A stretch of 64,000 nt of DNA from Rossellomorea orangium (GCF_019334305.1 NZ_JAHWGH010000017.1:186001-250000), one strand, 5' to 3'; positions 44,896 through 53,452 are shown, counted from the stretch's first letter. The notes: generated from the sequence alone by a model not told the origin. Translations and numbers: made by a program.

Positions 44896-44933
44896 AACTT
44901 TACTATTTTATCAGTAAAAGAATAAACTGGCAA

Positions 44934-45125
44934 TCAATGTTTTACAATGATGAAAAGTCCCTGATCAATTTCATGTGCAATACCATCGAGAATGGCTTCT
45001 AAGTTTGCACAGATCTTTTGTAATTCCTCGTCTGTCTTGCAATAAAAGACACTTGTTCCACTTGGCACTTTTTCAGGTGTGGTCGTCACGGTTGCCAGTA
45101 TGAACTTCTGTAAGGTCGTACTCAT
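44934..45125 (-). CDS. Small partner of YIEGIA protein ('capping complex subunit' type)
   Basis: A 63-residue soluble protein (MSTTLQKFILATVTTTPEKV ... DQGLFIIVKH) that overlaps the stop of the YIEGIA gene by four bases (ATGA arrangement) and follows GAGGGGAGTCAG. I recall that public annotation names this small family 'capping complex subunit for YIEGIA', which implies a physical partnership; I know of no demonstrated function. It contains one cysteine pair region (YCKTDEELQKICANL). Third gene of yphA-YIEGIA-small protein. Confidence 0.72.
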   Translation of the reverse strand: MSTTLQKFILATVTTTPEKVPSGTSVFYCKTDEELQKICANLEAILDGIAHEIDQGLFIIVKH

Positions 45126-46018
45126 TTTAACTGACTCCCCTCTTGATTCGCTTTCGACTCAGACGGCATCCTGATGGCATTCTCAAGGGTCGGAACCTGA
45201 CCGAGAATGGCAATCGCTTTTTCTACGTCCTTTCTCTGTGGCAGGACAAATACACCGACACGTCCATCATCTAAATCTCTCTTGGCAAGAGGTGTTAATG
45301 CAGGAGTTCCCGAGTCTTTGAAGATCCCGAGGGAGGTGGACATATCATGGAGAATGGCCTGCCGTTGACCCAGGTTCGCAAGCGTCGATCTTGCATCGAA
45401 CGATTTGGGTGAAAGGATAAATCCCATTCCATATCGTAAGATCTCCTCCTGCCTGACTTTAAGACCAATATTCATGATATAAATATTATCGACATATAGG
45501 CCCGCCCCATCAAAATGAGGCTTCACATATTCAATGTCAACAATGTCTTTCAACCGTCCGCCTGCCATCAATTTATGAGCAAGCACCATACAAATGGCAC
45601 TGATTATTAAGGCTGCATAAATGTTAAAAACGATATACGCGATCGTTGCCAGAAGAGAGGTGAAAATCACTAAGTAATTTCTACTTTCAAACGCGATGGC
45701 AATTCCCTCGATGTAGGTGGCACCTCTTGGGACAAGCTCATAAGCATCCAGTTCCGTCAACGTGTTCCTTTCCATATTTCTTACATCGCGAAATTGAGAG
45801 GCTGCAACGGTAAGGAACGTAATCGCAGTGAAATTCTCTTCCAATAAAGCTGGAATTGCGATGGTGCCGAGGCCAGCTGCAATGAACCCAAGGGCTATAT
45901 GTATAATCTTTCCGTGCAAATACGTTGGATATTGGCGATAGTCCGTACGGAGCATATAAATTCTCGTCAAGGTCCCTACAACGACACCAAAGATCACCGG
46001 ATACACATAGACATTCAT
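45122..46018 (-). CDS. yphB: YIEGIA domain membrane protein YphB
   Basis: A 298-residue integral membrane protein with about five hydrophobic segments in residues 1-165 and a cytosolic C-terminal domain (about 170-290). The family name comes from a conserved motif that is visible here as GATYIEGIAIAFESRNY near residue 100. The N-terminal NVYVYPVIFGVVVGTLTRI is also conserved. It overlaps yphA by four bases and the small partner by four bases, so all three are translationally coupled. Function unknown; the family occurs widely in spore-forming Firmicutes. Confidence 0.82.
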   Translation of the reverse strand: MNVYVYPVIFGVVVGTLTRIYMLRTDYRQYPTYLHGKIIHIALGFIAAGLGTIAIPALLEENFTAITFLTVAASQFRDVRNMERNTLTELDAYELVPRGATYIEGIAIAFESRNYLVIFTSLLATIAYIVFNIYAALIISAICMVLAHKLMAGGRLKDIVDIEYVKPHFDGAGLYVDNIYIMNIGLKVRQEEILRYGMGFILSPKSFDARSTLANLGQRQAILHDMSTSLGIFKDSGTPALTPLAKRDLDDGRVGVFVLPQRKDVEKAIAILGQVPTLENAIRMPSESKANQEGSQLK

Positions 46019-46629
46019 AGATTCTTCATTTCCCCCTTATTTGTTTGAGTCTTGATGTGAACGAATTGATTGAACTCTCCAATTGCCTTCAATGAAAGCA
46101 TCAGTCCTATGGATAAGGCAAGTATATCCAGGTAAGGATGACCACCTATCGAATATGAAAATCCAACATTGTATAACGGGATTCCAAGAAAGAATTCACC
46201 AATCACACTGCTTCCCCCTATTGCGATGAACCTAAGGAAGTAAAGGGAAGAATGACTGTAAAAAAGAATACTTACCAACACAAATGTTAAGGAAATAAGA
46301 TATTCCCCATCCATAAACATGAGGACAGGGTCATAAATAGAAAGTAAGCCAATGCCCGCATATAGCATTCCCATCGTCACGACCGCGACCAGCATGTATA
46401 GCTTCTGTTTCAAGCTTAAATTTCTTATGTAAAGGATACAAATGAGTGCAAGTGCAATAATAGGAAGAGTGACTTCGATAGGTCCAATCTTCATTCCAAA
46501 TGGAAAAACACAGATAAGCAATAAACATATAAATGAAAACCGAAAACGATCAGGATGAGACTTCCTTAGCAAAAACGTAGTATAAATCCACATCCCCCAA
46601 AGTAACCACAAATACAAAACCCCATCCAT
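46015..46629 (-). CDS. yphA: Polytopic membrane protein YphA
   Basis: A 204-residue hydrophobic protein with about six to seven membrane segments and a short basic tail ending NKGEMKNL. Corresponds to YphA of B. subtilis by position upstream of yphB. The ATG at MDGVLYLWLLWG follows AGGAGGGGGAG at 11-base spacing; a longer reading upstream has no SD. No catalytic or transport motif recognised. First gene of the coupled yphA-yphB-small protein cluster. Confidence 0.82.
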   Translation of the reverse strand: MDGVLYLWLLWGMWIYTTFLLRKSHPDRFRFSFICLLLICVFPFGMKIGPIEVTLPIIALALICILYIRNLSLKQKLYMLVAVVTMGMLYAGIGLLSIYDPVLMFMDGEYLISLTFVLVSILFYSHSSLYFLRFIAIGGSSVIGEFFLGIPLYNVGFSYSIGGHPYLDILALSIGLMLSLKAIGEFNQFVHIKTQTNKGEMKNL

Positions 46630-46735
46630 AAACGTTCTCCCCCTCCTATTATCTACATTATGGAAAATCTTTATGTATCTCATTCATGCATGAATAAACT
46701 TTTCAAAGAAAAAATAAAAAGGGAGGTGTTTTCAA

Positions 46736-46867
46736 TTGGGTAAAGATCGTCAAGAAAAGAAACTGAAACAAAGCAAACGAGTCGAATCAGACCGAGATCA
46801 AGGCTTACATTACAACGGAGCAACGAGCCTGGAAGGACCGGAAGAGTCTAAAAAAAGACAGAGGTAA
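46736..46867 (+). CDS. ypzI: YpzI family small protein
   Basis: A 43-residue, highly charged protein: MGKDRQEKKLKQSKRVESDR, then DQGLHYNGATSLEGPEE and a basic end. It matches the YpzI family of Bacillus in sequence and in place (divergent from yphA). The start is TTG, 7 bases after GGGAGGTG. Probably disordered; no known function. Its stop codon lies on the first base of a 126-bp tandem repeat. It is one of the few plus-strand genes here. Confidence 0.8.
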   Translation: MGKDRQEKKLKQSKRVESDRDQGLHYNGATSLEGPEESKKRQR

Positions 46868-47150
46868 CACTAAAGGCGGAGGCGGCTTGGGCAGAGGCGA
46901 CAAGCATAAGTAAAATTGACCGGAAAGGCGCTCTTTGCCTTTTTGGTCGATTTTACTTATGACCTCGAGCCTCTAGCCGCCGGAGCTGGACAACACTAAA
47001 AGCGCAAGGGGCTTGCTCTGGGGCGAAAAGCATAAGGCGAACCAACCGGAAAGGCGCTCTTTGCCTTTTTGGTTGGTTTGACTTATGACCTCGAGCCCCA
47101 AGCCCCTGGAGCTGGACAACACTAAAGGCGAAGGCGGCTTGGGCAGAGGC
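46867..47150. repeat. 126-bp tandem repeat forming long covarying hairpins (2.25 copies)
   Basis: The start point ACACTAAA recurs at 46867, 46993 and 47119, a period of exactly 126. Each full unit folds on itself: outer arms GGCGG/CCGCC in copy 1 and AGGGGC/GCCCCT in copy 2, inner arms AAAATTGACC/GGTCGATTTT and CGAACCAACC/GGTTGGTTTG, with the identical loop-proximal GAAAGGCGCTCTTTGCCTTTTT. Base pairs are kept although the bases differ, so the fold, not the sequence, seems to be conserved. The T-rich end of the inner hairpin could also stop transcription from ypzI. Confidence 0.85.
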
Positions 47151-47168
47151 CACACTTCTGGTGATGTC

Positions 47169-47283
47169 AATCCAGCCGAAATCAGTAATAATCCGGCCGT
47201 TTTGGTTGAGAATCTGGCGGGAATGGATGGAAATCCGGCCGATCCGAAAAAAAATCCAGCTGTTTATTAAGATAATCCAGCCA
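47169..47283. repeat. 21-bp tandem repeat, AATCCRGCCG core, six copies
   Basis: The core AATCCAGCCG or a variant starts at 47169, 47190, 47211, 47232, 47253 and 47274, always 21 bases apart, with 11 variable bases between. Read in one plus frame this gives a heptapeptide pattern N-P-A-x4, but a TAA stops that frame after the fifth copy while the period goes on, and no SD is seen. I regard it as a repeat array rather than a gene. Confidence 0.85.
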
Positions 47284-47322
47284 TTTTACAAAAAAAACCA
47301 AAACCAAACCTGATATTCCACG

Positions 47323-47362
47323 AAAAAAAGAAGGCATTCTCAATCTGAGAATGCCTTCTTTT
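47323..47362. terminator. Terminator of fni, usable in both directions
   Basis: AAAAGAAGGCATTCTCA pairs with TGAGAATGCCTTCTTTT, loop ATC, with A and T runs at the ends. Confidence 0.93.
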
Positions 47363-48419
47363 ACATATTAAACGCTCTGTTGCTATAACCCCCGGGATTC
47401 AATCCTCTCGATTCTAGCCAATGATATACGTGACCCGATAATACCATTGGCACATTATGAAGATCTTCAATCCGTCTGCAACCAAGAGCACACATTAGAA
47501 ACTGAATATCAGTATGAATCTGATTCACTTCATGTATGGTATCCTCAAGACCCGATTCGAGAAGCTGCTTGAGAATGACGCCGGCCATTCCTACAGCAGA
47601 TGCCCCTAACCCTAGAGACTTAACGATGTCTAAGCTATTTTGGATCCCACCTGAAGCAAGGATCGGCTTATCGGATGAAGAATAGCATTCAGCTAGGGAT
47701 ATAGCAGTAGGGATTCCCCAATCATCAAAAAAGCCCAACATCCGTTCCCGGCGTTGATTTTCGATTTTTGAGAAGTTTGTTCCACCAAAGCCGCCTACAT
47801 CGATGGCTGAGATCCTTGAACGGGACAAGGATTCTGCAGCTTCTTTACTAATGCCAAATCCAGTCTCTTTTACAATGACCGGGACAGATATACTTTCAGA
47901 AATCTCCTGTATCCTATCCAAGGCACCCCTGAAGTCACGGTCACCTTCTGGCATGGTCAATTCCTGAATCACATTTAAATGAATCTGCAATGCATCAGCC
48001 CTAATCATCTCAACGGCATCTTTGGCCTGTTGGACGGAAGCCTCACTTCCTAAATTCCCAAACACCATTCCATCAGGGTTATGCTTCCTCACAATTTCAT
48101 ATGTCTTTCGTTCAGCAGGATCCTTAAGTGCTGACATTTGAGATCCGACTGCGATGGCCATACCCGTTTCCCTGGATAGTATCGACAGTTCTTCATTGAT
48201 TTTTGAAGTGGTCTCACCGCCGCCACCCGTCATAGCATTTATGAAAATTGGCGAACTCCAGGAAAGTTCGCCAATTTGAGTCTGCAGATGAATTTCATCT
48301 ACTGCTATATTCGGTAAGCTCTGGTGGACAAAAGCCACTTCATCGTAACCGGTCCTTCGCTGCTGACCGGTCGATAAAGCATAATTGATATGATCTTGCT
48401 TTCTTTGAGCTCTCGTCAC
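47361..48419 (-). CDS. fni: Isopentenyl-diphosphate delta-isomerase, type 2 (FMN)
   Basis: Interconverts IPP and DMAPP for isoprenoids using FMN and NADPH. The 352-residue TIM-barrel protein has INAMTGGGGETTSKIN near 65, VGSQMSALKDP near 95, LQIHLNVIQELTMPEGDR near 145 (Mg and substrate) and the flavin-phosphate region DVGGFGGTNF and ASGGIQNSLDIVKSL. Start GTG (MTRAQRKQDHINYALS), as in B. subtilis. Supplies precursors to the heptaprenyl synthase encoded about 12 kb away. Follows ypfD by 13 bases. Confidence 0.95.
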   Translation of the reverse strand: MTRAQRKQDHINYALSTGQQRRTGYDEVAFVHQSLPNIAVDEIHLQTQIGELSWSSPIFINAMTGGGGETTSKINEELSILSRETGMAIAVGSQMSALKDPAERKTYEIVRKHNPDGMVFGNLGSEASVQQAKDAVEMIRADALQIHLNVIQELTMPEGDRDFRGALDRIQEISESISVPVIVKETGFGISKEAAESLSRSRISAIDVGGFGGTNFSKIENQRRERMLGFFDDWGIPTAISLAECYSSSDKPILASGGIQNSLDIVKSLGLGASAVGMAGVILKQLLESGLEDTIHEVNQIHTDIQFLMCALGCRRIEDLHNVPMVLSGHVYHWLESRGLNPGGYSNRAFNM

Positions 48420-48432
48420 AATTCATCACCAT

Positions 48433-49563
48433 TTACTTAAGATCTTTTAGTTTGTCTCCAATCATTTCACCCAATTGGAAGCCGGTGCTTTCTTCCGGCA
48501 TTTCATAGTCCGTCACTTCTTCCTCTTTTTCTTCAAGGGCCTTGATGCTTAATGACAGGCGTTGTTCGTTTTCGTTAACGTCAAGCACCTTCACTTTTAC
48601 ATCCTGATTCTCACCGAGTACTTCGTGTGGAGTACCGATATGCTTGTGGGAGATTTGAGAGATATGAACAAGACCTTCAACACCAGGTAGGACTTCAACA
48701 AATGCACCGTAAGATACCAGACGCTTTACGACTCCATCCAACACGCTTCCTTTAGGCGCCTTTTCAGAGATATCACTCCATGGTCCCGGCAGTGTTTCTT
48801 TGATGGATAAAGAGATGCGTTCGTTGTCCCGATCGACGCTCAGCACCTTCACCTGCACCTTTTGTCCTTCTGTTACAACGTCGGAAGGCTTTTCAACATG
48901 TTCATGGGATAGTTGTGAAATATGAACAAGCCCATCTACTCCCCCGATATCCACAAACGCACCAAAATCGGTGATGCGTTGCACCGTTCCTTCCAGTACG
49001 GCACCTGATTCAATATCTGTTAGAAGCTGTTTCTTTTGCTGTTGCTTTTCTGCCTCAACTACAGCACGATGGGAAAGGATTAAACGGTTCTTCTCCTGAT
49101 CCAATTCAACAATCTTGAAGGTTAACGTTTTATCTTTATAGTCTGAGAAATCTTCGACATAATAATCTTCCACTAAAGATGCAGGTACGAATCCCCTGAC
49201 ACCAAGATCAACGACAAGGCCGCCTTTTACGACATCTTTGACCTCCGCTTCGAAGACATCGCCATTTTCAAAGCGGACCTTCATTTCTTCCCATGCCTTT
49301 TCAGCGTCCACTTTACGTTTGGAAAGAACCAGTAGTTCTTCTTCCACTTTTGTCACGATTAACTCAAGTACATCCCCTTCACTGACTACATCAGAAGCTT
49401 TTTCGATATGAAGGCTTGAGAGTTCACTGATTGGAATGATGCCATCCACTTTACTATCCTGAACGTCGACTAAGACTTGTTTCTCTTCCACCTTAGTGAC
49501 TGTCCCTTTTACTTTTTCACCAATTTCAAGATTCTTCACTTCAATTCCATTCATGTCTTCCAT
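48433..49563 (-). CDS. ypfD: S1 RNA-binding domain protein (30S protein S1 homologue)
   Basis: A 376-residue protein with four S1 (OB-fold) domains: about 10-80 (KGTVTKVEEKQVLVDVQDSK), 100-165, 185-255 (GTVQRITDFGAFVDIGGVDG) and 270-340 (GVVKRLVSYGAFVEVLPGVE). The third and fourth are the most canonical. Related to E. coli S1 but shorter; in Bacillus it is associated loosely with ribosomes. Start ATG at MEDMNGIEV after AAGGAGGAGTACATA. A TTGACA lies about 100 bases upstream but no matching -10 was found. Confidence 0.93.
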   Translation of the reverse strand: MEDMNGIEVKNLEIGEKVKGTVTKVEEKQVLVDVQDSKVDGIIPISELSSLHIEKASDVVSEGDVLELIVTKVEEELLVLSKRKVDAEKAWEEMKVRFENGDVFEAEVKDVVKGGLVVDLGVRGFVPASLVEDYYVEDFSDYKDKTLTFKIVELDQEKNRLILSHRAVVEAEKQQQKKQLLTDIESGAVLEGTVQRITDFGAFVDIGGVDGLVHISQLSHEHVEKPSDVVTEGQKVQVKVLSVDRDNERISLSIKETLPGPWSDISEKAPKGSVLDGVVKRLVSYGAFVEVLPGVEGLVHISQISHKHIGTPHEVLGENQDVKVKVLDVNENEQRLSLSIKALEEKEEEVTDYEMPEESTGFQLGEMIGDKLKDLK

Positions 49564-49685
49564 TATGTACTCCTCCTTAATCCATGACTGCAAAGATTTT
49601 GATTATTGCAAGACTTCGCAATTTAAAATATTCTTTCTACTAACTTCTAATAAATAGTACTTTTTGTCAAGCGGGAAACCTTATA

Positions 49686-50267
49686 TTATTGATGCTCGTG
49701 TATCAGTTTTTCAATATGCTTCATAATAATCTCCGTCGTTTTCTCCGCGTTCAATCTTTCTTCACGAATACTTCCCATTTCAATCGGTGGTCCGAATACA
49801 ACCTTCAATTTCCTGAACGGCTTGTATGGTCCGATGATGGCACAGGGGACCACGTAAGCTTCAGAACGAAGAGCAAAGAAACCGGCACCTGCCAATCCCT
49901 TTCCAATTTCTCCTGTCTTACTTCTAGTACCCTCTGGAAACAGTCCTAAAACATCTCCCTCTTTCAGAACCTGCAATCCTTTTCGCAGTGCTTCCCTGTC
50001 ACTCATACCCCTCTTCACCGGGAATGCCCGTAGACCAGGCAATAAACTCCCTAATACTGGTACATTGAACAGTTCTTCTTTCGCCATGAACGACACAGGT
50101 CTTGGAGCTGAAATCCCGACAACGGGGGGATCCAGATTATCGATGTGATTCGCACACAGTAAGACCCCTCCATCTTTAGGAAAATGCTCAGTGCCCTTCA
50201 CTTCAATTCGGTACAACGGAGAAAGAATCGATTTAACAAGACCTCTAGCAAAGGTATATAGGTTCAC
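49686..50267 (-). CDS. plsC: 1-acyl-sn-glycerol-3-phosphate acyltransferase
   Basis: Makes phosphatidic acid from lysophosphatidate. The 193-residue protein has the acyltransferase motif CANHIDNLDPP (H-x4-D) near 40, motif II around GLRAFPVKRG, motif III LGLFPEGTRSKTG near 113 and motif IV VVPCAII. A hydrophobic start acts as membrane anchor. Start GTG overlapping the end of cmk. B. subtilis has its PlsC elsewhere on the chromosome, but the cmk-plsC-ypfD order is common in related Bacillus. Confidence 0.92.
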   Translation of the reverse strand: MNLYTFARGLVKSILSPLYRIEVKGTEHFPKDGGVLLCANHIDNLDPPVVGISAPRPVSFMAKEELFNVPVLGSLLPGLRAFPVKRGMSDREALRKGLQVLKEGDVLGLFPEGTRSKTGEIGKGLAGAGFFALRSEAYVVPCAIIGPYKPFRKLKVVFGPPIEMGSIREERLNAEKTTEIIMKHIEKLIHEHQ

Positions 50268-50268
50268 T

Positions 50269-50937
50269 TTAACCTTTCCTTTCTACTAACATCATGATTT
50301 GATCCACGACTTCTGAAATGGAAAGAGAGGTGGTATCTATTTCTGTTGCATCCGCTGCTTTCTTTAGTGGAGCGATCTCCCTTTCAGAATCAATCTTGTC
50401 GCGGCGGGCAATTTCGTCTTTTAATTGTTCGAGATCAGATGGATAACCTTTGGAGATGTTCTCTTCGTGTCGCCTTTGTGCTCTTTCATCTACACTCGCA
50501 AGTAAGAATACCTTGATTTCCGCATCAGGAATGACATGAGTACCGATATCCCTGCCGTCCATTACGACAGCGCCTTCCCGGGCAAGATCCTGCTGCCTTT
50601 TCACCATTTCTTCCCTGACGCCTGAATGAATAGCCACATGGGAAACTGAATTGGTTACAGCAGACTGACGGATTTCATCAGTCACATTTTCCCCGTCCAG
50701 AAACACAAGCTGCCCCTCATCAGACGGTTCAAGTTCAATGATGGTTTCTGACAACAATTCATTTAATTCACTTTCATTATGCAAATCTACTTTCTTCGTC
50801 AAAGCTTTATATGTTAAAGAGCGGTACATCGCCCCGGTATCAATATAAAGATAAGATAATTTCCCTGCCACTATTTTGGCAACAGTGCTTTTACCTGCAG
50901 CTGCAGGTCCATCGATCGCAATTCTTAATTTCTTCAA
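50269..50937 (-). CDS. cmk: Cytidylate kinase
   Basis: Phosphorylates CMP and dCMP. The 222-residue P-loop kinase starts [18 protein letters not shown], with [16 protein letters not shown] and the CMP-specific [21 protein letters not shown] near 130. I favour TTG (MKKLRIAID) behind TAGGTGGATGAA; the GTG three codons earlier is also possible. First gene of cmk-plsC, with a reasonable promoter upstream. Confidence 0.95.
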   Translation of the reverse strand: MKKLRIAIDGPAAAGKSTVAKIVAGKLSYLYIDTGAMYRSLTYKALTKKVDLHNESELNELLSETIIELEPSDEGQLVFLDGENVTDEIRQSAVTNSVSHVAIHSGVREEMVKRQQDLAREGAVVMDGRDIGTHVIPDAEIKVFLLASVDERAQRRHEENISKGYPSDLEQLKDEIARRDKIDSEREIAPLKKAADATEIDTTSLSISEVVDQIMMLVERKG

Positions 50938-50976
50938 TTCATCCACCTACTTAAGTTCCTAATAATTTTCTTACTC

Positions 50977-51006
50977 ATTTTAACATAAATCTTCGTTTTC
51001 GTTTAA
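50977..51006 (-). promoter_or_regulatory. Probable sigma-A promoter of cmk-plsC
   Basis: Minus-strand TTAAAC, 18 bp, TAAAAT with a TG one base ahead of the -10 (extended -10), about 35 bases before cmk. Confidence 0.55.
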
Positions 51007-51052
51007 CGATTCTTTCTTTCAGAGTGTGTTTCCTCTAAAGAGCATTCAAGAA

Positions 51053-51086
51053 AAAAATAGAGCAGGCATCATTCTCCTGCTCTATT
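51053..51086 (-). terminator. Terminator of ypfB, overlapping its 3' end
   Basis: Minus-strand AATAGAGCAGG/CCTGCTCTATT with seven T. The last codons and the stop of ypfB form the ascending arm and the loop. Confidence 0.9.
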
Positions 51087-51257
51087 GGTTAGGGTTTCAA
51101 CTATTTCACTGTATTCCATTTTCTCCACCCCTTCATAGAATACGATCTTATGAAGTTCGGGAAGGATATTCAGTTGATGTACCATGAATTGCACTGCAAT
51201 AAGTAATATAAAGTGTACGATGGCTAATTTAATTAAAATTCGTTCTACTGTTTTCAA
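51069..51257 (-). CDS. ypfB: DUF5359 family small membrane protein YpfB
   Basis: A 62-residue protein with one N-terminal membrane helix (ILIKLAIVHFILLIAVQFMV, about 7-26) and a short outside or inside tail. Corresponds to YpfB of B. subtilis between cmk and ypfA. The start is TTG (MKTVERILIK) nine bases after AAAGG; a GTG further up overlaps the SD. Function unknown. Confidence 0.78.
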   Translation of the reverse strand: MKTVERILIKLAIVHFILLIAVQFMVHQLNILPELHKIVFYEGVEKMEYSEIVETLTNRAGE

Positions 51258-51309
51258 GTGAATCACCCTTTTTCCGTTCTAAGAAAAAGTATGTGTACTT
51301 ATTAGAATT

Positions 51310-51957
51310 TTATTCAAGCAAGCCTTTTTTTCTTAAATCGAGCTGTTTTTCAAAGCAATACCTTAGAATGAGCTGTCTTTGATTTTCAGTTAAGTGAACA
51401 AACTCAATGCTTGCGATTTCCTTATGATCCTTCTCCCAAACGCGGATCACCTTACCTTCAATCTCCACATAATGGCACTCTCCGGTTTGCATTGGCAGAA
51501 CAATGATGGTAGAGAGCTTTGCTCCACTTTTCACATCCATTCCCTTCCTCACCACCACAGCGCAGCCCCCGGCGCTGAGATCTTCTGTGAGTGTCGGATA
51601 AAACCGGTCATTGATTTTCAAAGAAATATCCGTATTGGCCTCTACCCGTACGAATTGTCGACGTTGGATCTTCACCAGACCATCGTCCCCTGGATAATGC
51701 AGGTGAATCATCGGAATTTTGGATAATTTACGGCCCATCACTTCCGTTTCAAACATCATGACCGTTTGTTCATTAATGGTGAAGCTTGCTTTAAGCTGTG
51801 TACCATCAATTAAGAAAATGGCCTTCTCTGTCTTGGTATGTATGGGATAATCAATATATATCCCTTCCTCAGAAAGCTCGACGACCCTGCATCTATATCG
51901 ATCAAAATTATCATTATGTATAGGTTCCAATTGTAATGTGGTACCTGCTTTTATCAT
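51310..51957 (-). CDS. ypfA: YcgR-type PilZ protein (c-di-GMP flagellar clutch, MotI-like)
   Basis: A 215-residue protein with an N-terminal YcgR-like domain (1-95) and a C-terminal PilZ domain. The c-di-GMP site is complete: R-x3-R in QRRQFVR near 100 and D-L-S-A-G-G near 132. In B. subtilis the homologue (MotI, also YpfA or DgrA) binds c-di-GMP and stops the flagellar motor by acting on MotA. The ATG at MIKAGTTLQLEP was chosen by homology; the SD is modest. With cheR in the window it supports a motile organism. Confidence 0.9.
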   Translation of the reverse strand: MIKAGTTLQLEPIHNDNFDRYRCRVVELSEEGIYIDYPIHTKTEKAIFLIDGTQLKASFTINEQTVMMFETEVMGRKLSKIPMIHLHYPGDDGLVKIQRRQFVRVEANTDISLKINDRFYPTLTEDLSAGGCAVVVRKGMDVKSGAKLSTIIVLPMQTGECHYVEIEGKVIRVWEKDHKEIASIEFVHLTENQRQLILRYCFEKQLDLRKKGLLE

Positions 51958-52049
51958 AGTCCAAAATTCCCACTTTCCGTTTTTTGTATCTATATTATGG
52001 CATGTCAGCCTACTCCTTTCCACATCTTTTTGAATTTTCCAACAAGAAA

Positions 52050-52086
52050 GAGGGACGGACCTCCGATTACGGAAGTCCGTCCCTCT
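52050..52086 (-). terminator. Terminator of sleB-ypeB
   Basis: Minus-strand AGAGGGACGGAC/GTCCGTCCCTCT, extended by CTCCG/CGGAAG-type pairs, then TTCTTG; very stable stem. Confidence 0.88.
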
Positions 52087-52091
52087 CAGTG

Positions 52092-53438
52092 TTATACTAC
52101 TTCTTCATAAATTGGTTCTGCGTTTTTGAGTCTTTCCACCTTTTCTTCTTCGCCTGTTTTTGCATTGACGAATATTCTGTAGGTATCTTTACCCAGCATC
52201 CCTAAGAATTCATAGCATAGTACTTCTTCGTTCAAATCGTTCACGATCACAGCTTGCCGTTCTTCCATGATCTTCAGGTTTGGATTCGTCGTTTCTTTCG
52301 CTTGAGCCTTGGTTATCGTAGCTTTGGGTATTTCTCTTACGTGATTGTTCTTTAAATATTCTTCTGCTGCAAATCCTACAATTTGTCCATTATCCAGGGC
52401 TACTTTGATTTTCAAAGAATCCGGATAGATCCTTACCCCGTCCAAAGCCGTAACGAAAGTGAAAATACCGATATTATCGTATTGGGCACTTTCAAACATT
52501 TCAAGCTTCTGGAAGTTGTTTTCTTCTAAGAACGCTGTCGCTTTTTCCGCAGCCTTGTTTAAGCTGATCTTTGGTTTCTTGATTTCACGATTGTTGATGT
52601 ACCAGATCGGATAGCCGCCTTTTTGGGTGACATCCATGCTTGCTTCCGTATTTCCATTACCGATGGAAACACTAAAGAACTTGTAATCGGAGCCTTTTCC
52701 GCTCTTTGAAACCTTCGCATCCTTGGATTTAGGGATACCTGAATATTTTCTCAGAATTTTGACGGCTTCTTCTTTGGAAATCTCTTTTCCTTTTAACTTT
52801 TTAAAGTTCTGGTCTTTTTTCTCTGTATTTACGAATGTTGTCGATCCAAAGTTCGCTTCATCATATCCGGATACATTTTTTTCGACGGTTTTGAAACCAT
52901 CGATAATGGTATTATCTGCTTGTTCATTCCCTGAAGCCAAAGCCATTTCAACATCCATCCACCGCAAATTGTTTTCGATGATAAGATGCTGGACCTTCCG
53001 TAACTGGTTCTGAATATCAGCACTTTGTTCATAGAGATTTTCCAATGACTTATATTCTTTATCTGTTAATGGATTCTTGTCTAGGTCCCTTACAGCTACG
53101 CGATAACTGAAGTCACCGATTTTACTTAAGAATTCTTCCGTTTTATTAAATGGAAGAAGTGTCAAAGGCAGCTGTCCCACATCACTGTGAGCTTGTGAGG
53201 TTAATCTCCACACATCTGCAAGGGCAGGGGATAATGATTTTCTGGAATTCATGGCAAGTGTAGACCCGATTTGATCATGAAGCAGGTCCACCTGGTAAGT
53301 CAATTCATGAAAAGCTCTTTGATAGTTGTTTTCTGCATTGATTAGTATCGCATTTTTCTCCTGATGTTCCTGATACCCCCAGAAAGCAGTACCAGCCACA
53401 CCCAATACTAGAACCGTTATTAGAATGACACGCACCAT
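52092..53438 (-). CDS. ypeB: Spore germination protein YpeB
   Basis: Needed for SleB stability and localisation in the spore inner membrane. The 448-residue protein has one N-terminal membrane anchor (3-20), a long helical region (25-200) and three C-terminal PepSY repeats (about 215-430; examples EEAVKILRKYSGIPKSKD and LNKAAEKATAFLEENNF). Start ATG after AGAGGTGAAGCGAA, a few bases behind the sleB stop. sleB-ypeB is the classical forespore (sigma-G) operon. Confidence 0.95.
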   Translation of the reverse strand: MVRVILITVLVLGVAGTAFWGYQEHQEKNAILINAENNYQRAFHELTYQVDLLHDQIGSTLAMNSRKSLSPALADVWRLTSQAHSDVGQLPLTLLPFNKTEEFLSKIGDFSYRVAVRDLDKNPLTDKEYKSLENLYEQSADIQNQLRKVQHLIIENNLRWMDVEMALASGNEQADNTIIDGFKTVEKNVSGYDEANFGSTTFVNTEKKDQNFKKLKGKEISKEEAVKILRKYSGIPKSKDAKVSKSGKGSDYKFFSVSIGNGNTEASMDVTQKGGYPIWYINNREIKKPKISLNKAAEKATAFLEENNFQKLEMFESAQYDNIGIFTFVTALDGVRIYPDSLKIKVALDNGQIVGFAAEEYLKNNHVREIPKATITKAQAKETTNPNLKIMEERQAVIVNDLNEEVLCYEFLGMLGKDTYRIFVNAKTGEEEKVERLKNAEPIYEEVV

Positions 53439-53452
53439 TTCGCTTCACCTCT

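Noticed and set aside
47085-47270. Plus-strand frame through the repeat arrays giving N-P-A-x4 peptides
   Set aside because: It crosses two different repeat types, has no SD, and the 21-bp period continues beyond its stop, so the frame follows from the repeats and not from coding selection.
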